The notes: generated from the sequence alone by a model not told the origin. 64,000 nucleotides of DNA from an uncultured Allomuricauda sp. (GCF_947499695.1 NZ_CANMPQ010000001.1:682001-746000), one strand, 5' to 3'; shown: positions 35,555 through 44,387, counted from the first letter of the stretch. Translations and numbers: made by a program.

Positions 35555-36928
35555 TTATTTTAAGGTAGGTAAAACATCTTTTTGTAATTCCAACATTTCA
35601 TTGCACATATCTATGGCATTTCTGTATGAGTTGACAGTAGGTTCTATTAAAATGGCCTGTAATAATTTATCTTTTGATTTTTCATCATATGCTTCTACCA
35701 ATAATTGATGGATGCTAGCATGTAACCGAATAGTTGCTGCAATTGCTTCTGGCATGGGTTCGAGTTGAATACCATGAATTCCGGAAGCATCACAAAACGC
35801 TGGAACTTCAACTACAAGTTCATCTGGTAAGTTCGGAATATATCCCTTGTTTGGAATATTGACTGCTTCGAGCCACTTTTTTAGCCCTGTCACCTTTGCC
35901 TCCATGATTATCGTGGCTATTTCACCCGAACTTTTAAAACTTCCGTCTTCGTTCTCCAAAACAATTTCCTCCGTACTACCCACAGGTAGCAGTTTTTTAT
36001 TCCAATCCTTGACCCATGGACGGTCATAATTTACTCGGTCTACGGTATACACCCCTTCTGGAACCTGGTCATTTTCCCAAGGATGTCCATCATACGGGTC
36101 ATAAAAAAATTGTAGTTGAGGAATTACGAATTCCTCTGCCCAACGAATGTATTCACCATAATGGTTTGAAGCTGGCGAAGGCCATTGTCCAAATCTTCGA
36201 AAAAGTATTCTCCCCAAAGCCAATTCGTGCCAATTGGCAAGCCAATCCCCTTTTTTTTCTATTTCACGTAACCTTGGGTAAAGGTCTTTTCCGGTAGATT
36301 TCTGTAAAATCTCCTGGAACCAGGTAAAATGATTTATACCGCACGCCTTGGTTTGTAAATCATCCAATGGAATCTTCAACAATTCTGACAATTGTTCACG
36401 GCCCATGAAAACGCCATGGCACAATCCAACGGCTTTGATTTTTGTTAAGCGTGTTACCGCTTCGCATATTTTATGTTCTGGATTGGAAAAATTCAACAAT
36501 AATGCATTTGGACATAGTGTTTCCATTGCCTTGGCCAAGTCTATAATGACCTTAATATTGCGCAGTGCATGAAACAAAGAACCCACACCGCCATTTTCTC
36601 CATAGACTTGTTTAAATCCATACTTTCTGGGAATATGAAAATCTTGTGACCAGTAAACATTGCGGTCCTTTTCAAGGGCGCATATTACAAAATCCGCATT
36701 TCTGATCGCTTCATCCCTATTGGTCCCCGAGCTGATCTTTGCGTTTCGTTGCAATTTCTCATTGACATATTCTGCATGCGATTGGACGTGGTTCAAATGG
36801 GATTTTTCAATATCCATAAGATAAATTTCCAATCCCTTGGAACATAGTTCTTCACTCAATAAAATATCTTGAACTATCATCGGGCCAAATTGAAGACTTC
36901 CGGCACCTATGTAGGCAATCTTTATCAT
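35555..36928 (-). CDS. Glycoside hydrolase family 4 protein
   Basis: The protein has 457 residues. Features of GH4 are a Rossmann start IAYIGAGSLQFG (NAD-binding), YGENGGVGSLFHALRN, NFSNPEHKICEAVTRL, GLC170HG (metal ligand Cys and neighbouring His) and CGIN199H200FTW (metal ligand His). GH4 enzymes hydrolyse alpha- or beta-glycosides by an NAD- and Mn-dependent oxidation/elimination/addition/reduction mechanism in the cytoplasm. Substrate specificity (glucosides, galactosides, galacturonides, 6-phospho-glycosides) cannot be decided by eye. It is the first gene of an operon with a sodium symporter and a NagB/AgaI-type protein. Confidence 0.9.
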   Translation of the reverse strand: MIKIAYIGAGSLQFGPMIVQDILLSEELCSKGLEIYLMDIEKSHLNHVQSHAEYVNEKLQRNAKISSGTNRDEAIRNADFVICALEKDRNVYWSQDFHIPRKYGFKQVYGENGGVGSLFHALRNIKVIIDLAKAMETLCPNALLLNFSNPEHKICEAVTRLTKIKAVGLCHGVFMGREQLSELLKIPLDDLQTKACGINHFTWFQEILQKSTGKDLYPRLREIEKKGDWLANWHELALGRILFRRFGQWPSPASNHYGEYIRWAEEFVIPQLQFFYDPYDGHPWENDQVPEGVYTVDRVNYDRPWVKDWNKKLLPVGSTEEIVLENEDGSFKSSGEIATIIMEAKVTGLKKWLEAVNIPNKGYIPNLPDELVVEVPAFCDASGIHGIQLEPMPEAIAATIRLHASIHQLLVEAYDEKSKDKLLQAILIEPTVNSYRNAIDMCNEMLELQKDVLPTLK

Positions 36929-37114
36929 ACTATTGGTTATTTATCGGTTGTTGGTAACCCATGTAAATTACGATTTGATTTAAAATTTAGGATAGCGGAA
37001 TGAAAATAAGTTCTCAAAAAACAGTTAAACCCTCGCCCTTTATATTCTAAAAACATAAATCTCACCCCTTCATTTAACATACTTGATGAAATCTATTTAG
37101 TATATACTCCAAAC

Positions 37115-37153
37115 CATGTTTCTTCAATTCAAAACATGCATTCATCAATTCAA
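37115..37153. repeat. Direct repeat 21 bp apart upstream of small membrane peptide gene
   Basis: TTCTTCAATTCAA (37120-37132) and TTCATCAATTCAA (37141-37153) match at 12 of 13 positions and are 21 bp apart, two helical turns. Each is preceded by CATG (37115 and 37135). The second copy ends 49 bp before the ATG at 37203. Spacing and position are typical of tandem regulator sites. Confidence 0.5.
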
Positions 37154-37202
37154 CTTCTTAATCAAACAAGAATTATCCTAGTTTTTCTAAAAAAATAGGA
37201 AA

Positions 37203-37322
37203 ATGACTACACTAGAACTTATAAGTGGATTACAAATTGTAAGCTTGATACTCTCAGCAATCATATTATACTTGATTGGTTTCTTTCATGGAATGCATTG
37301 GAAAAAAAGGAATGGAGTATGA
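37203..37322 (+). CDS. Small single-TM membrane peptide (39 residues)
   Basis: A short frame from ATG 37203 encodes 39 residues: MTTLELISGLQ, then a hydrophobic stretch of about 17 residues (IVSLILSAIILYLIGFF), then HGMHWKKRNGV. This is a typical single-pass inner-membrane peptide with a positively charged C-terminus. Its TGA (37320-37322) overlaps the ATG of the following lipoprotein (37319-37321) in an ATGA arrangement, which strongly suggests translational coupling and a real gene. The function is unknown; it may assist or anchor its partner. Confidence 0.6.
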   Translation: MTTLELISGLQIVSLILSAIILYLIGFFHGMHWKKRNGV

Positions 37323-37834
37323 AGGCCTTCCATTTTGTGATGGCAATAGTCCTCCTATCCCATATTTCATGTAATCGAGTCGACCATAAGGGAAAGCTAG
37401 ATCAGGTAGTGCTGGAGTTAGCCAATGCTCAGGAAGCTCTTAAACATACTGAAAACGAAAGGGATATGAAAACATCACTGATTGAACTTTATAAAAATGT
37501 AAAAACCAATCTTGTTCTCTGCGATAATTTCGATTTTACCATTCGAGTGGACCGGCTAGTCAATGATTCGTTGAGATACACGTGCTGGAAAAAGCCAAAA
37601 TCAACCTATGATATCCCGGACTTGGTCTTAGATTTTGGAACAAAGTTTGAAAATAGCACTGATGACAGACAAGAATACCTATTTTCCAATGCTGATTGGA
37701 ACTATTCCGTGGAGAGAATAATTTCTAAGGACGTTTCCAATACCGTTCATATATTTCTTGAGATAAAGAATAAAGACGGAAAGGAAAACTATGCTTGGAA
37801 AATGAGAGACTTAAGCAATTCTTCAGTTCAATGA
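37319..37834 (+). CDS. Uncharacterised lipoprotein with coiled-coil segment
   Basis: I chose ATG 37319 (171 residues) over an in-frame ATG at 37298 because it begins directly with the lipoprotein signal MKAFHFVMAIVLLSHISC (C18) and overlaps the stop of the upstream small peptide. After the signal there is a short heptad-like helix (KLDQVVLELANAQEALKHTENERDMKTSLIELY), then a beta-rich domain with two cysteines (LVLCDNFDF, YTCWKKPKS). No family recognised. Convergent with the serine hydrolase at 37860. Confidence 0.7.
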   Translation: MKAFHFVMAIVLLSHISCNRVDHKGKLDQVVLELANAQEALKHTENERDMKTSLIELYKNVKTNLVLCDNFDFTIRVDRLVNDSLRYTCWKKPKSTYDIPDLVLDFGTKFENSTDDRQEYLFSNADWNYSVERIISKDVSNTVHIFLEIKNKDGKENYAWKMRDLSNSSVQ

Positions 37835-37859
37835 CTTTCCAAGCATGGTTTACTTTCCC

Positions 37860-39002
37860 TTAAAAAAGGAAGAGCTTCTTGATGATTTTTTTTCGCATTT
37901 TATAATATGTTTTCGCATAATCTTTTGAAGCCGACCGTAATCCTGAATTGCAAAATACGGCAACAGTCATCTCCTGTTTAGGAAAATAATAAAGGTCGGT
38001 AGTTATGCCTATGCCCCTACCCGAGTGCCCAATTGATAATTTATAAGGAAAACTTTTATCTGCCGAGAGGCCTAAACCATAATCAGGATCTTTTTCGTCA
38101 TTCCAAGTTGTCATCTCTTTCATTGTTTTTTCATCGAGAATTTTGTTTTTAAGAAGCTTTTCCATAAAAATACTTGCTTGTCCGATAGTGGCGTAAATAC
38201 CATCATCCCCACTATACCAGTTAGTCGTTTCAATAGTTTCTTTTGAAAGGTTTTCGGTAATGTTATTTTCATCAATATCCCCATAATGTTCAACCAATCG
38301 CTCAGGGGGTGTTTGCTTGTAATAGGTGTCCTCCATATTGAACTTTGCAATGAGGTCTTCTCGCATGTAAGCTTCATGTCCCTTGGGAACTACCGAATCC
38401 ATTATCATAGACAAAAGCAAGTAATTTGTGCTGCTGTATTTATATTCACCCAATGGCTTTGTATGTTCGGTTATTCCATAGGCATATCTCCGGAGTGCAT
38501 TGATATGTGATAGGGTATCCAATTTTAGGTTTCCTGATAAATAAAGTTCGTTCAGTTCTGGATTTCTATTATAATTATATAAACCCGATGTATGTCCGAG
38601 TAAATGTCTTATCGTCACATCTTTTGCAGTTGGAAAACCATCTATTATTTCCTGGGGCAGATATTTTTGGATTTTATCATCTAGGTTCAGTTTTCCATCT
38701 TCTACCAGTTTTAAAACTGCTACCGCGATATAGGTTTTGCCAATACTTGCAAGACCAAAAATGTCGTTTTCCTTCAACGGTATTCTTTTTTCCAAATTGG
38801 AATAACCTGAAGTGCCAATCCATTGACCAAGTTTTGGGCTTTTAATGTACACGGATACTCCCACAAGGTTATTTGATGTGGCTGCATCCATATAACTTTG
38901 GATTCTAGCCAATTTTCCACTTTTCGTCTGGGCGCATGCAGAGATAATTATTAAGCTAAAAACTAGCAATGATGTTCCGAATGTGTGTTTTGATAATTTC
39001 AT
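37860..39002 (-). CDS. Serine hydrolase, beta-lactamase family lipoprotein
   Basis: The protein has 380 residues and a signal peptide with lipobox ISAC (C23). Catalytic motifs are S86-I-G-K89 (nucleophile and general base), YKYSSTNYLLL (Y-S-x-T-N) and GHSGRGIG in the KTG position. It belongs to the same broad family as 971-2122 but is clearly different in sequence. The C-terminus is a basic tail (YKMRKKIIKKLFLF). It is likely a periplasmic peptidase, esterase or amidase; the substrate is unknown. It appears to be a single-gene unit. Confidence 0.88.
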   Translation of the reverse strand: MKLSKHTFGTSLLVFSLIIISACAQTKSGKLARIQSYMDAATSNNLVGVSVYIKSPKLGQWIGTSGYSNLEKRIPLKENDIFGLASIGKTYIAVAVLKLVEDGKLNLDDKIQKYLPQEIIDGFPTAKDVTIRHLLGHTSGLYNYNRNPELNELYLSGNLKLDTLSHINALRRYAYGITEHTKPLGEYKYSSTNYLLLSMIMDSVVPKGHEAYMREDLIAKFNMEDTYYKQTPPERLVEHYGDIDENNITENLSKETIETTNWYSGDDGIYATIGQASIFMEKLLKNKILDEKTMKEMTTWNDEKDPDYGLGLSADKSFPYKLSIGHSGRGIGITTDLYYFPKQEMTVAVFCNSGLRSASKDYAKTYYKMRKKIIKKLFLF

Positions 39003-39092
39003 GATTTTTATTTTTTGATTTGATCAAAGGAATTATTCAAACGTCAAATCAAAAAGTAAAAAGGGAGATATGTAGCCCAAGTGATATTAAAA

Positions 39093-39932
39093 TCAGCTTG
39101 AACTGCTATTATACCATTTCCGAAATGAAGCAGCTTTAAGTCTACTTATAGTAATTGAGTTATTCTCTTCTAGAGAATTTTTAACTGTAAGGTCTATTTT
39201 TCCGTAGGTTGACGGGGAAATTGACATAATCGTATCACGATGAATTATTGCATTACGTGTTGCAAGAAAAAACAAGTGCTTTGGAAGTTGGCCCATTAGA
39301 TTAGTAAGTGTGTTCAGAAACACCGCTTTTTCCATATCATAGTAGACCCAAACCACTCCTAATTCAGCCTTTACAAAGTTGATGTCAGATGCATTTATTT
39401 GGAGCATGCTATTTCCCTTAAGAAGTTCAATTCGAGTATTTTTTTTATCGAACTCTGATTTTAATTCGTTTAAATGTTCATGGGTAGTTTCTAAGTTCCG
39501 CTCTGCGTGAATCCAACTTTTATAAAAATGCATAGACCATTTGAAAAATGTAAGTAGTAATGCAACTGCAAAAACACAGAGATTTATAATAACATATTCG
39601 CCAGTTGAGTAAAAACCATCTCCTATTACCCATATATAGATATTCCCCACAATGTTAATCAATACTAACAGTGTCGTGGTTAAATATACCAATTGATGCA
39701 AAAATCGTTTTCCAAGATTATTTGTCCAGCTTATTTTTTTGTCCAATTTCTTATCAATCAAACGATTGATTTCTGTTAGTACAACTCCAAAGATAATTGC
39801 GACAAAAAACTCTTCGAAGATGAAATCAGGGTCAGCAGGATCAAAAATGAAATTAATGACAATATTGGCTATTGAACCCAAAAGAACGGGCTCTAAAATT
39901 CTCCAGTAGTTTATTTTTTTATGATAAGTCAA
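39093..39932 (-). CDS. LytTR-domain membrane regulator
   Basis: The protein has 279 residues. Four hydrophobic segments lie in the first 135 residues, followed by a helical linker (HAERNLETTHEHLNELKSEFDKKNTRIELLKGN) and a C-terminal LytTR DNA-binding domain (about 170-275: LQINASDINFVKAELGVVWVYYDMEKAVFLNTLTNLMGQLP, FFLATRNAIIHRDTIMSISPSTYGKIDLTVKN). It is thus a one-component LytTR regulator without a receiver domain. LytTR proteins bind tandem direct repeats near promoters. The target is not evident. Confidence 0.83.
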   Translation of the reverse strand: MTYHKKINYWRILEPVLLGSIANIVINFIFDPADPDFIFEEFFVAIIFGVVLTEINRLIDKKLDKKISWTNNLGKRFLHQLVYLTTTLLVLINIVGNIYIWVIGDGFYSTGEYVIINLCVFAVALLLTFFKWSMHFYKSWIHAERNLETTHEHLNELKSEFDKKNTRIELLKGNSMLQINASDINFVKAELGVVWVYYDMEKAVFLNTLTNLMGQLPKHLFFLATRNAIIHRDTIMSISPSTYGKIDLTVKNSLEENNSITISRLKAASFRKWYNSSSS

Positions 39933-40009
39933 TTTAAATCACTTCTAGAAAACTAAATTAAGGATGGAAAAGAAAACTATTTCAAATTATGTTTACCTCT
40001 AAAACATAA

Positions 40010-40909
40010 TTAGAGAAACTTTTGAAGGTTTTCCTTAAAATAAGCTGCACTGTCCGTAATACTTTGAATAGAATTCTTTGCAAAATTACCACCCTGTTCC
40101 AAATAATAGAATTGTAATCCGGATTTGTCCAACTTCGGTAACATATCAATGTAGTCAATGGAGCCGTTGCCCAACTCTGAATAATCCCGGGTCACTTTAT
40201 CCATATCCTTGATATGCCACATCACATAGCGGTCTGGTTGATTCGCTATAATTTCAACAGGACTCTGTTTAGAGGAATGTTTTACCCAATATAAATCGAT
40301 TTGAAGCTTCACCAATGAAGAGTCTGTGCCGTTAATAATAATATCATATCCGTTGGTTTCTCCTAAATTATCAAATTCAAAACCATGATTATGGTATGCG
40401 AAACCTAGACCGGACTTGGTTACCTGCTCCCCTATATTATTCAATATATAGGTAAGTTTTTTGAACCCGTCTTCGTTCCTAAATTTAGGGTCAAGCCAAG
40501 GCCAGGTGATATAATCCTGTTTCAACTTTGTTGCACCTTCAATACACTGGTCTACATAGCGCTTTAAATCAGCCTCGGGTTTATCAAAGAAGTTCATCAA
40601 TCCATAATGCCCGCTCGAAGTGGTCAAATTATGGTCCTCCAAAATCTTTTTGAAATCGGTCGTCTTGTAGCCATAATAGGTGTCTTCTTCACCGTTATAA
40701 CCATAAATTTCAAGGTCTTGGTATCCAAGGCTTTGAACTGTCTTTAAGCTTCCAATAGGGTCCTTTTCCATAGCATCACGAATGGTAAAAAGTTGAAGCC
40801 CCATTTTATACTTAGGTTTCGTTTCCATTGTAAATCCGGATACGGAAAACGGAATGGTTGAACCGGCCATTGCTATTGCGGATTGTTTTATGAAATTTCT
40901 GCGCTGCAT
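40010..40909 (-). CDS. Exported sugar phosphate isomerase/epimerase-like TIM barrel
   Basis: The protein has 299 residues. The N-terminus MQRRNFIKQSAIAMAGSTIPFSVSG is a Tat-type signal (RRNFIK). The mature domain (KMGLQLFTIRDAMEKDPIGSLKTVQSLGYQDLEIYGYNG, YHNHGFEFD, LQIDLYWV, MWHIKDMD, YYLEQGGN) is the xylose-isomerase-like TIM barrel with metal-binding E, D, H and E positions. Such exported Bacteroidota isomerases commonly occur with sugar dehydrogenases and Gfo/Idh proteins. The sorbosone dehydrogenase gene ends 20 bp upstream on the same strand, so the two form an operon, presumably for periplasmic sugar oxidation/isomerisation. Confidence 0.88.
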   Translation of the reverse strand: MQRRNFIKQSAIAMAGSTIPFSVSGFTMETKPKYKMGLQLFTIRDAMEKDPIGSLKTVQSLGYQDLEIYGYNGEEDTYYGYKTTDFKKILEDHNLTTSSGHYGLMNFFDKPEADLKRYVDQCIEGATKLKQDYITWPWLDPKFRNEDGFKKLTYILNNIGEQVTKSGLGFAYHNHGFEFDNLGETNGYDIIINGTDSSLVKLQIDLYWVKHSSKQSPVEIIANQPDRYVMWHIKDMDKVTRDYSELGNGSIDYIDMLPKLDKSGLQFYYLEQGGNFAKNSIQSITDSAAYFKENLQKFL

Positions 40910-40928
40910 TTTTAACTAAATTCTGGTT

Positions 40929-42098
40929 TTAATTAGTATAAGTGATTCTGTAGATAGCATCTCCAAAATCATCCGATATAAGCATGGAACCGTCATTTAA
41001 GAACAGCATATCTACCGGTCTACCGAAAGCTTCCTGCTTTTCCTCATCGAGCCAGCCATCTATAAATGTCTCATAGCTAACCGCCTTGTTATCCTCAAGC
41101 TTGACCAATGAAATCCGATAACCAACTTTTGACGACCGATTCCAAGAACCGTGTTCTGCAACAAATGCATAATCCCTATATTTTTCAGGAAACATGCTTC
41201 CCCTGTAGAATTTAACTGCTAACGGAGCAACATGTGCACCCATGGGCTGCACAGGAGCAACAAAGTCAGAACATGGGAATTGATCTCCGAATTCTGGGTC
41301 TTTTACGATGCCTCCATGACAATAGGGATATCCAAAATGTTGTCCAGCTTCTGTTGCACGATTCAATTCGCACGGTGGAATGTCATCACCCAGCATATCT
41401 CGACCATTATCCGTAAACCAAAGGTCTCCGGTTTCTGGGTGCCAAGTAAAGCCCACCGTGTTCCGTACTCCCTTTGCATAAATCTCTCTATCACTGCCAT
41501 CAGGGTTCATACGGGTAATGGTTGCAAAACGCTCATCTTCACTGGACCGTTCACAAATATTGCAAGGTGCTCCAACGGGAACATATAGTTTTTCATCTGG
41601 GCCAAAGGCAATGTACTTCCACCCGTGGTGAAACTCTGTAGGATAATCATCATAGATAACCTCCGGCTCTTGCAGATTGGACAACTGGGCTTCAATGTTC
41701 GGATATCGGAGCAGTCTGCTCACTTCGGCCACGTAAAGTGCTCCATCTTTAAAAGCAACTCCGTTGGGCACCTCAAGTGTGGTATCCAAAACCATAACTT
41801 TTTCAGCATAATAATCATTATCCAAATCTTGAACAGCATAGATGGTATTTTCATTACGAGTGCCAACAAATAAAGTACCGTTATCCCCCATTGCCATGGA
41901 ACGTGCCCCATCAAGGCCTTCAGCGAATACCTCAATTTTAAAACCTGGTGGTAGGTTCAGATTCGCAAGTGGTAAAGTTGTTTCGTGCGCTACTGCTTGC
42001 TCCGCATTCACTTCATGGTTCTCCTGCTGATCTTTTTTACCCTTGCAGGATATAATGAAAATTGAGAAAATAATTACAAAAGGGATTTTTCTAAACAT
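40929..42098 (-). CDS. PQQ-type sugar dehydrogenase (sorbosone dehydrogenase-like) lipoprotein
   Basis: The protein has 389 residues with lipobox IISC (C18). The six-bladed propeller shows NLPPGFKIEVFAEGLDGARSMAMGDNGTLFVGT, WKYIAFGPDEKLYVPVGAPCN, GVRNTVGFTWHPETGDLWFTDNGRDMLGDDIPPCELN, FVAEHGSWNRS and GRPVDMLFLNDGSMLISDDFGDAIYRI, all typical of L-sorbosone/soluble glucose dehydrogenases. It probably oxidises an aldose in the periplasm; PQQ use is family knowledge, not shown here. It forms a two-gene operon with the Tat-exported isomerase. Confidence 0.88.
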   Translation of the reverse strand: MFRKIPFVIIFSIFIISCKGKKDQQENHEVNAEQAVAHETTLPLANLNLPPGFKIEVFAEGLDGARSMAMGDNGTLFVGTRNENTIYAVQDLDNDYYAEKVMVLDTTLEVPNGVAFKDGALYVAEVSRLLRYPNIEAQLSNLQEPEVIYDDYPTEFHHGWKYIAFGPDEKLYVPVGAPCNICERSSEDERFATITRMNPDGSDREIYAKGVRNTVGFTWHPETGDLWFTDNGRDMLGDDIPPCELNRATEAGQHFGYPYCHGGIVKDPEFGDQFPCSDFVAPVQPMGAHVAPLAVKFYRGSMFPEKYRDYAFVAEHGSWNRSSKVGYRISLVKLEDNKAVSYETFIDGWLDEEKQEAFGRPVDMLFLNDGSMLISDDFGDAIYRITYTN

Positions 42099-42421
42099 GC
42101 TTCTAGATTGAGTATTATTGTTTTTGGTAACTTTACTAGGTCTACCCTAGCTCCGTTGACAAATTATTAATTCTTTATAAAGCCTTTATATTGATTGAAT
42201 TGATGCACCTAAAATACGTAAAAACTTGGTCTTGTTTTTGTGATTAAAAGAATCATCCAATCTTTCCAAAGACAATTCACAAAGAGATGGAACCCTGTTA
42301 GATTTAGGTAATGGGTAATTTCATGACTCTCCAATGCATATTCAGGACAAAGCTCTTCAATAACACCTTAAAAATCCATCAAATATTCCTTTTTTGTATC
42401 ATCACATTAAAATGGACAACA
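42099..42421. other. Intergenic region without recognised gene
   Basis: This 323-bp AT-rich stretch lies between the divergent sorbosone-dehydrogenase and ankyrin-protein genes and so must carry both promoters. I see no RNA gene, strong hairpin or repeat in it. An upstream extension of the ankyrin gene frame to 42311 is possible but starts with a non-signal-like segment. Confidence 0.5.
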
Positions 42422-42931
42422 ATGAATAGAAAAGCATTTATTAAACAAAATTTGCTTCTAGGTGGAGCAATCACTTTAGGTTCCGGGACCATATTAGCTG
42501 GAGCTGGAAAGGATCCGGAAGATATTTTTGATCAGGAATTGATTTTAGAATTCGTGTTTGCCGCACACAAGAGTCTAGAGGAAACAAAAAAAATTCTTGA
42601 CAAATATCCACTTTTGCTGAATTGTACCAGCCAGTTTAAAAAAGGGGATTTTGAAACAGCGGTCGGAGGCGCTTCTCATATGGGGAGAAAGGACATCGCT
42701 GACTTTTTGGTAAGTAGAGGTGCTCGCTTGGATATCTTTAACTATGCGTTTTTGGGCTACGATGATTTCGTAAAACAATTGATTACCGATTATCCAAATT
42801 TTCTCAACGCGCCCGGGCCGCATGGTTTTACTTTACTTCATCACGCCCAAGTTGGGGGACGTACATCATTAGCCGAATGGCTGCAATCCAAGGGATTGAC
42901 AGAAAAAATGTTTCAAGGAGTTTTTGGTTAA
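42422..42931 (+). CDS. Exported ankyrin-repeat protein
   Basis: The protein has 169 residues from ATG 42422, where it begins with an export-like signal MNRKAFIKQNLLLGGAITLGSG (RKAFIK, weakly Tat-like). A start at 42311 would bury this signal. The rest shows ankyrin-type repeats (FVFAAHKSLEETKKILDKYPLLLNCTSQF, ETAVGGASHMGRKDIADFLVSRGARLDIFNYAFLG, GFTLLHHAQVGGRTSLAEWLQSKGL). Protein-protein interaction in the periplasm is likely. Upstream of the LytTR gene at 43004 on the same strand, 72 bp away. Confidence 0.75.
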   Translation: MNRKAFIKQNLLLGGAITLGSGTILAGAGKDPEDIFDQELILEFVFAAHKSLEETKKILDKYPLLLNCTSQFKKGDFETAVGGASHMGRKDIADFLVSRGARLDIFNYAFLGYDDFVKQLITDYPNFLNAPGPHGFTLLHHAQVGGRTSLAEWLQSKGLTEKMFQGVFG

Positions 42932-43003
42932 ACAGAACTCAAATAAACTCTAATTCATAGGATATTTTGGTATATTACAGTTACGGATTTAAATGCCAAT
43001 GCG

Positions 43004-43738
43004 ATGCTGGAAATTAGAAACCAAAAAAAATTCCTGTATATATCGACCATTATTCTGTTGGCAATTTTTGCAATTACCCTGGTCCAAAACATTATCCGTT
43101 ATAGTAATCATGCCAGCTATAGTATTTGGGTGTCCATAGTTTACCTATGTGTTTCGGTACTTTTCTTTATGCCAGTTGTAGCCATTTCTTTGCGGGCTCA
43201 AATTGGGATACAGAAAAAGTATCCGGCAAAATTTTGGGGATTGGTTTTGCTACTGACCCCGATAAGTCTATTTATTTTTTATATCATTTCCAATATTGTA
43301 TTACATGCACTGGGTTACTTTAACCATTATATTGATGCTGAATACGCCCGTTATTATTTCGGCCGAGAGGCACTTTATCATTTGCTAATGCTTTTAGGAT
43401 CTGCAGTCTACGTCAATCGTACCAAAGGTAAAGTTCAGACGATTGATGTCTTTAAAGGACGTAAAAAACTGACCATTGAACTACACAGTGTAGAATGGAT
43501 AGAGGCTGATGGTCATTACGTAAACTTTTATGTGAACAATGAAACTTATGTAAAACGTGAAAAACTGAGTGCATTGAACAAAATTTTTGGACCAAGTTTT
43601 ATTAGAATCCATAGAAAGTATATCGTAAATAAAAGTTATATCAAGTCTATTGAAAAACAGGGAAGGAATGAAAATCTTATCCTTAAATCAGGAAAACGTC
43701 TCAAAATAGGGCAATCATTTAGACCAATAGAATGGTAG
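43004..43738 (+). CDS. LytTR-domain membrane regulator
   Basis: The protein has 244 residues: four hydrophobic helices (IILLAIFAITLVQNII, IVYLCVSVLFFMPVVAISL, LVLLLTPISLFIFYIISNIVLHAL, and ALYHLLMLLGSAVYVNR) and a LytTR DNA-binding domain at about 150-244 (HSVEWIEADGHYVNFYVNNETYVKREKLSALNKIFGPSFIRIHRKYIVNKSYIKSIEKQGRNENLILKSGKRLKIGQSFR). The LytTR part is canonical (RIHRKYIVN). Convergent with the DUF4251 gene with a gap of only 2 bp between stops. Target unknown. Confidence 0.87.
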   Translation: MLEIRNQKKFLYISTIILLAIFAITLVQNIIRYSNHASYSIWVSIVYLCVSVLFFMPVVAISLRAQIGIQKKYPAKFWGLVLLLTPISLFIFYIISNIVLHALGYFNHYIDAEYARYYFGREALYHLLMLLGSAVYVNRTKGKVQTIDVFKGRKKLTIELHSVEWIEADGHYVNFYVNNETYVKREKLSALNKIFGPSFIRIHRKYIVNKSYIKSIEKQGRNENLILKSGKRLKIGQSFRPIEW

Positions 43739-43740
43739 TC

Positions 43741-44298
43741 TCATTCCATTGTTAGTTTTTCAACTTCACCACTATACCAAATGGGAGTTCTATGGGAACT
43801 ATTTACGTTGACTGTGCTAGATAAATCTGGAAATATTTCTGCAATTACAGCAAATGTCTCTGTTCCATTGCCAACATTGAACCGTACCGTATAACCTTGA
43901 TTTCTATTGTTTTGGGCAATCTCAAAGTCCTCTGGAATATTCTTAAACTGAACTCCTGTATTATTTGCATTATACGTCGTAGGCAATTGTCTTTCCCCAT
44001 AGTAAGGTATTTCAGCAAATACACTATCATTGGTTACTCTCAAGTAGCTGGACATCCCTGTTAGGTCAATTCTACTCACATTACTGCCGGGAGGCAAAAG
44101 TCCAGAATTGGCAATCCTACTCACTGCCCCTGTGGCCAAAGGCCTAGCAACAGTAATATCAATCACAAAAGCTCTATCCTCTACTATAGCGTTTAACGCT
44201 TCAACTTGAGTAGCAGACGGAACAGTTTGTTTTTGGGACCCACAACCAAAAACCATCAATAAAAAGATTAAAAAAAGGGGGGCGTGAAATGTCCTCAT
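43741..44298 (-). CDS. DUF4251 domain lipoprotein
   Basis: The protein has 185 residues with a lipobox ending VFGC (C19). The mature domain (LNAIVEDRAFVIDITVARPLATGAVSRIANSGLLPPGSNVSRIDLTGMSSYLRVTNDSVFAEIPYYGERQL, then GVQFKNIPEDFEIAQN) carries the DUF4251 pattern: a cystatin-like small secreted protein restricted mostly to Bacteroidota. Function unknown. The start is about 90 bp from the divergently transcribed DUF5916 gene. Confidence 0.85.
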   Translation of the reverse strand: MRTFHAPLFLIFLLMVFGCGSQKQTVPSATQVEALNAIVEDRAFVIDITVARPLATGAVSRIANSGLLPPGSNVSRIDLTGMSSYLRVTNDSVFAEIPYYGERQLPTTYNANNTGVQFKNIPEDFEIAQNNRNQGYTVRFNVGNGTETFAVIAEIFPDLSSTVNVNSSHRTPIWYSGEVEKLTME

Positions 44299-44387
44299 AG
44301 CTATTTTTCCAACCTATACAAGATACGAAATCCACAAATAATTTCCGATTTAAACAGTATCTTTAACTTTTAACCAGACCAACATTT

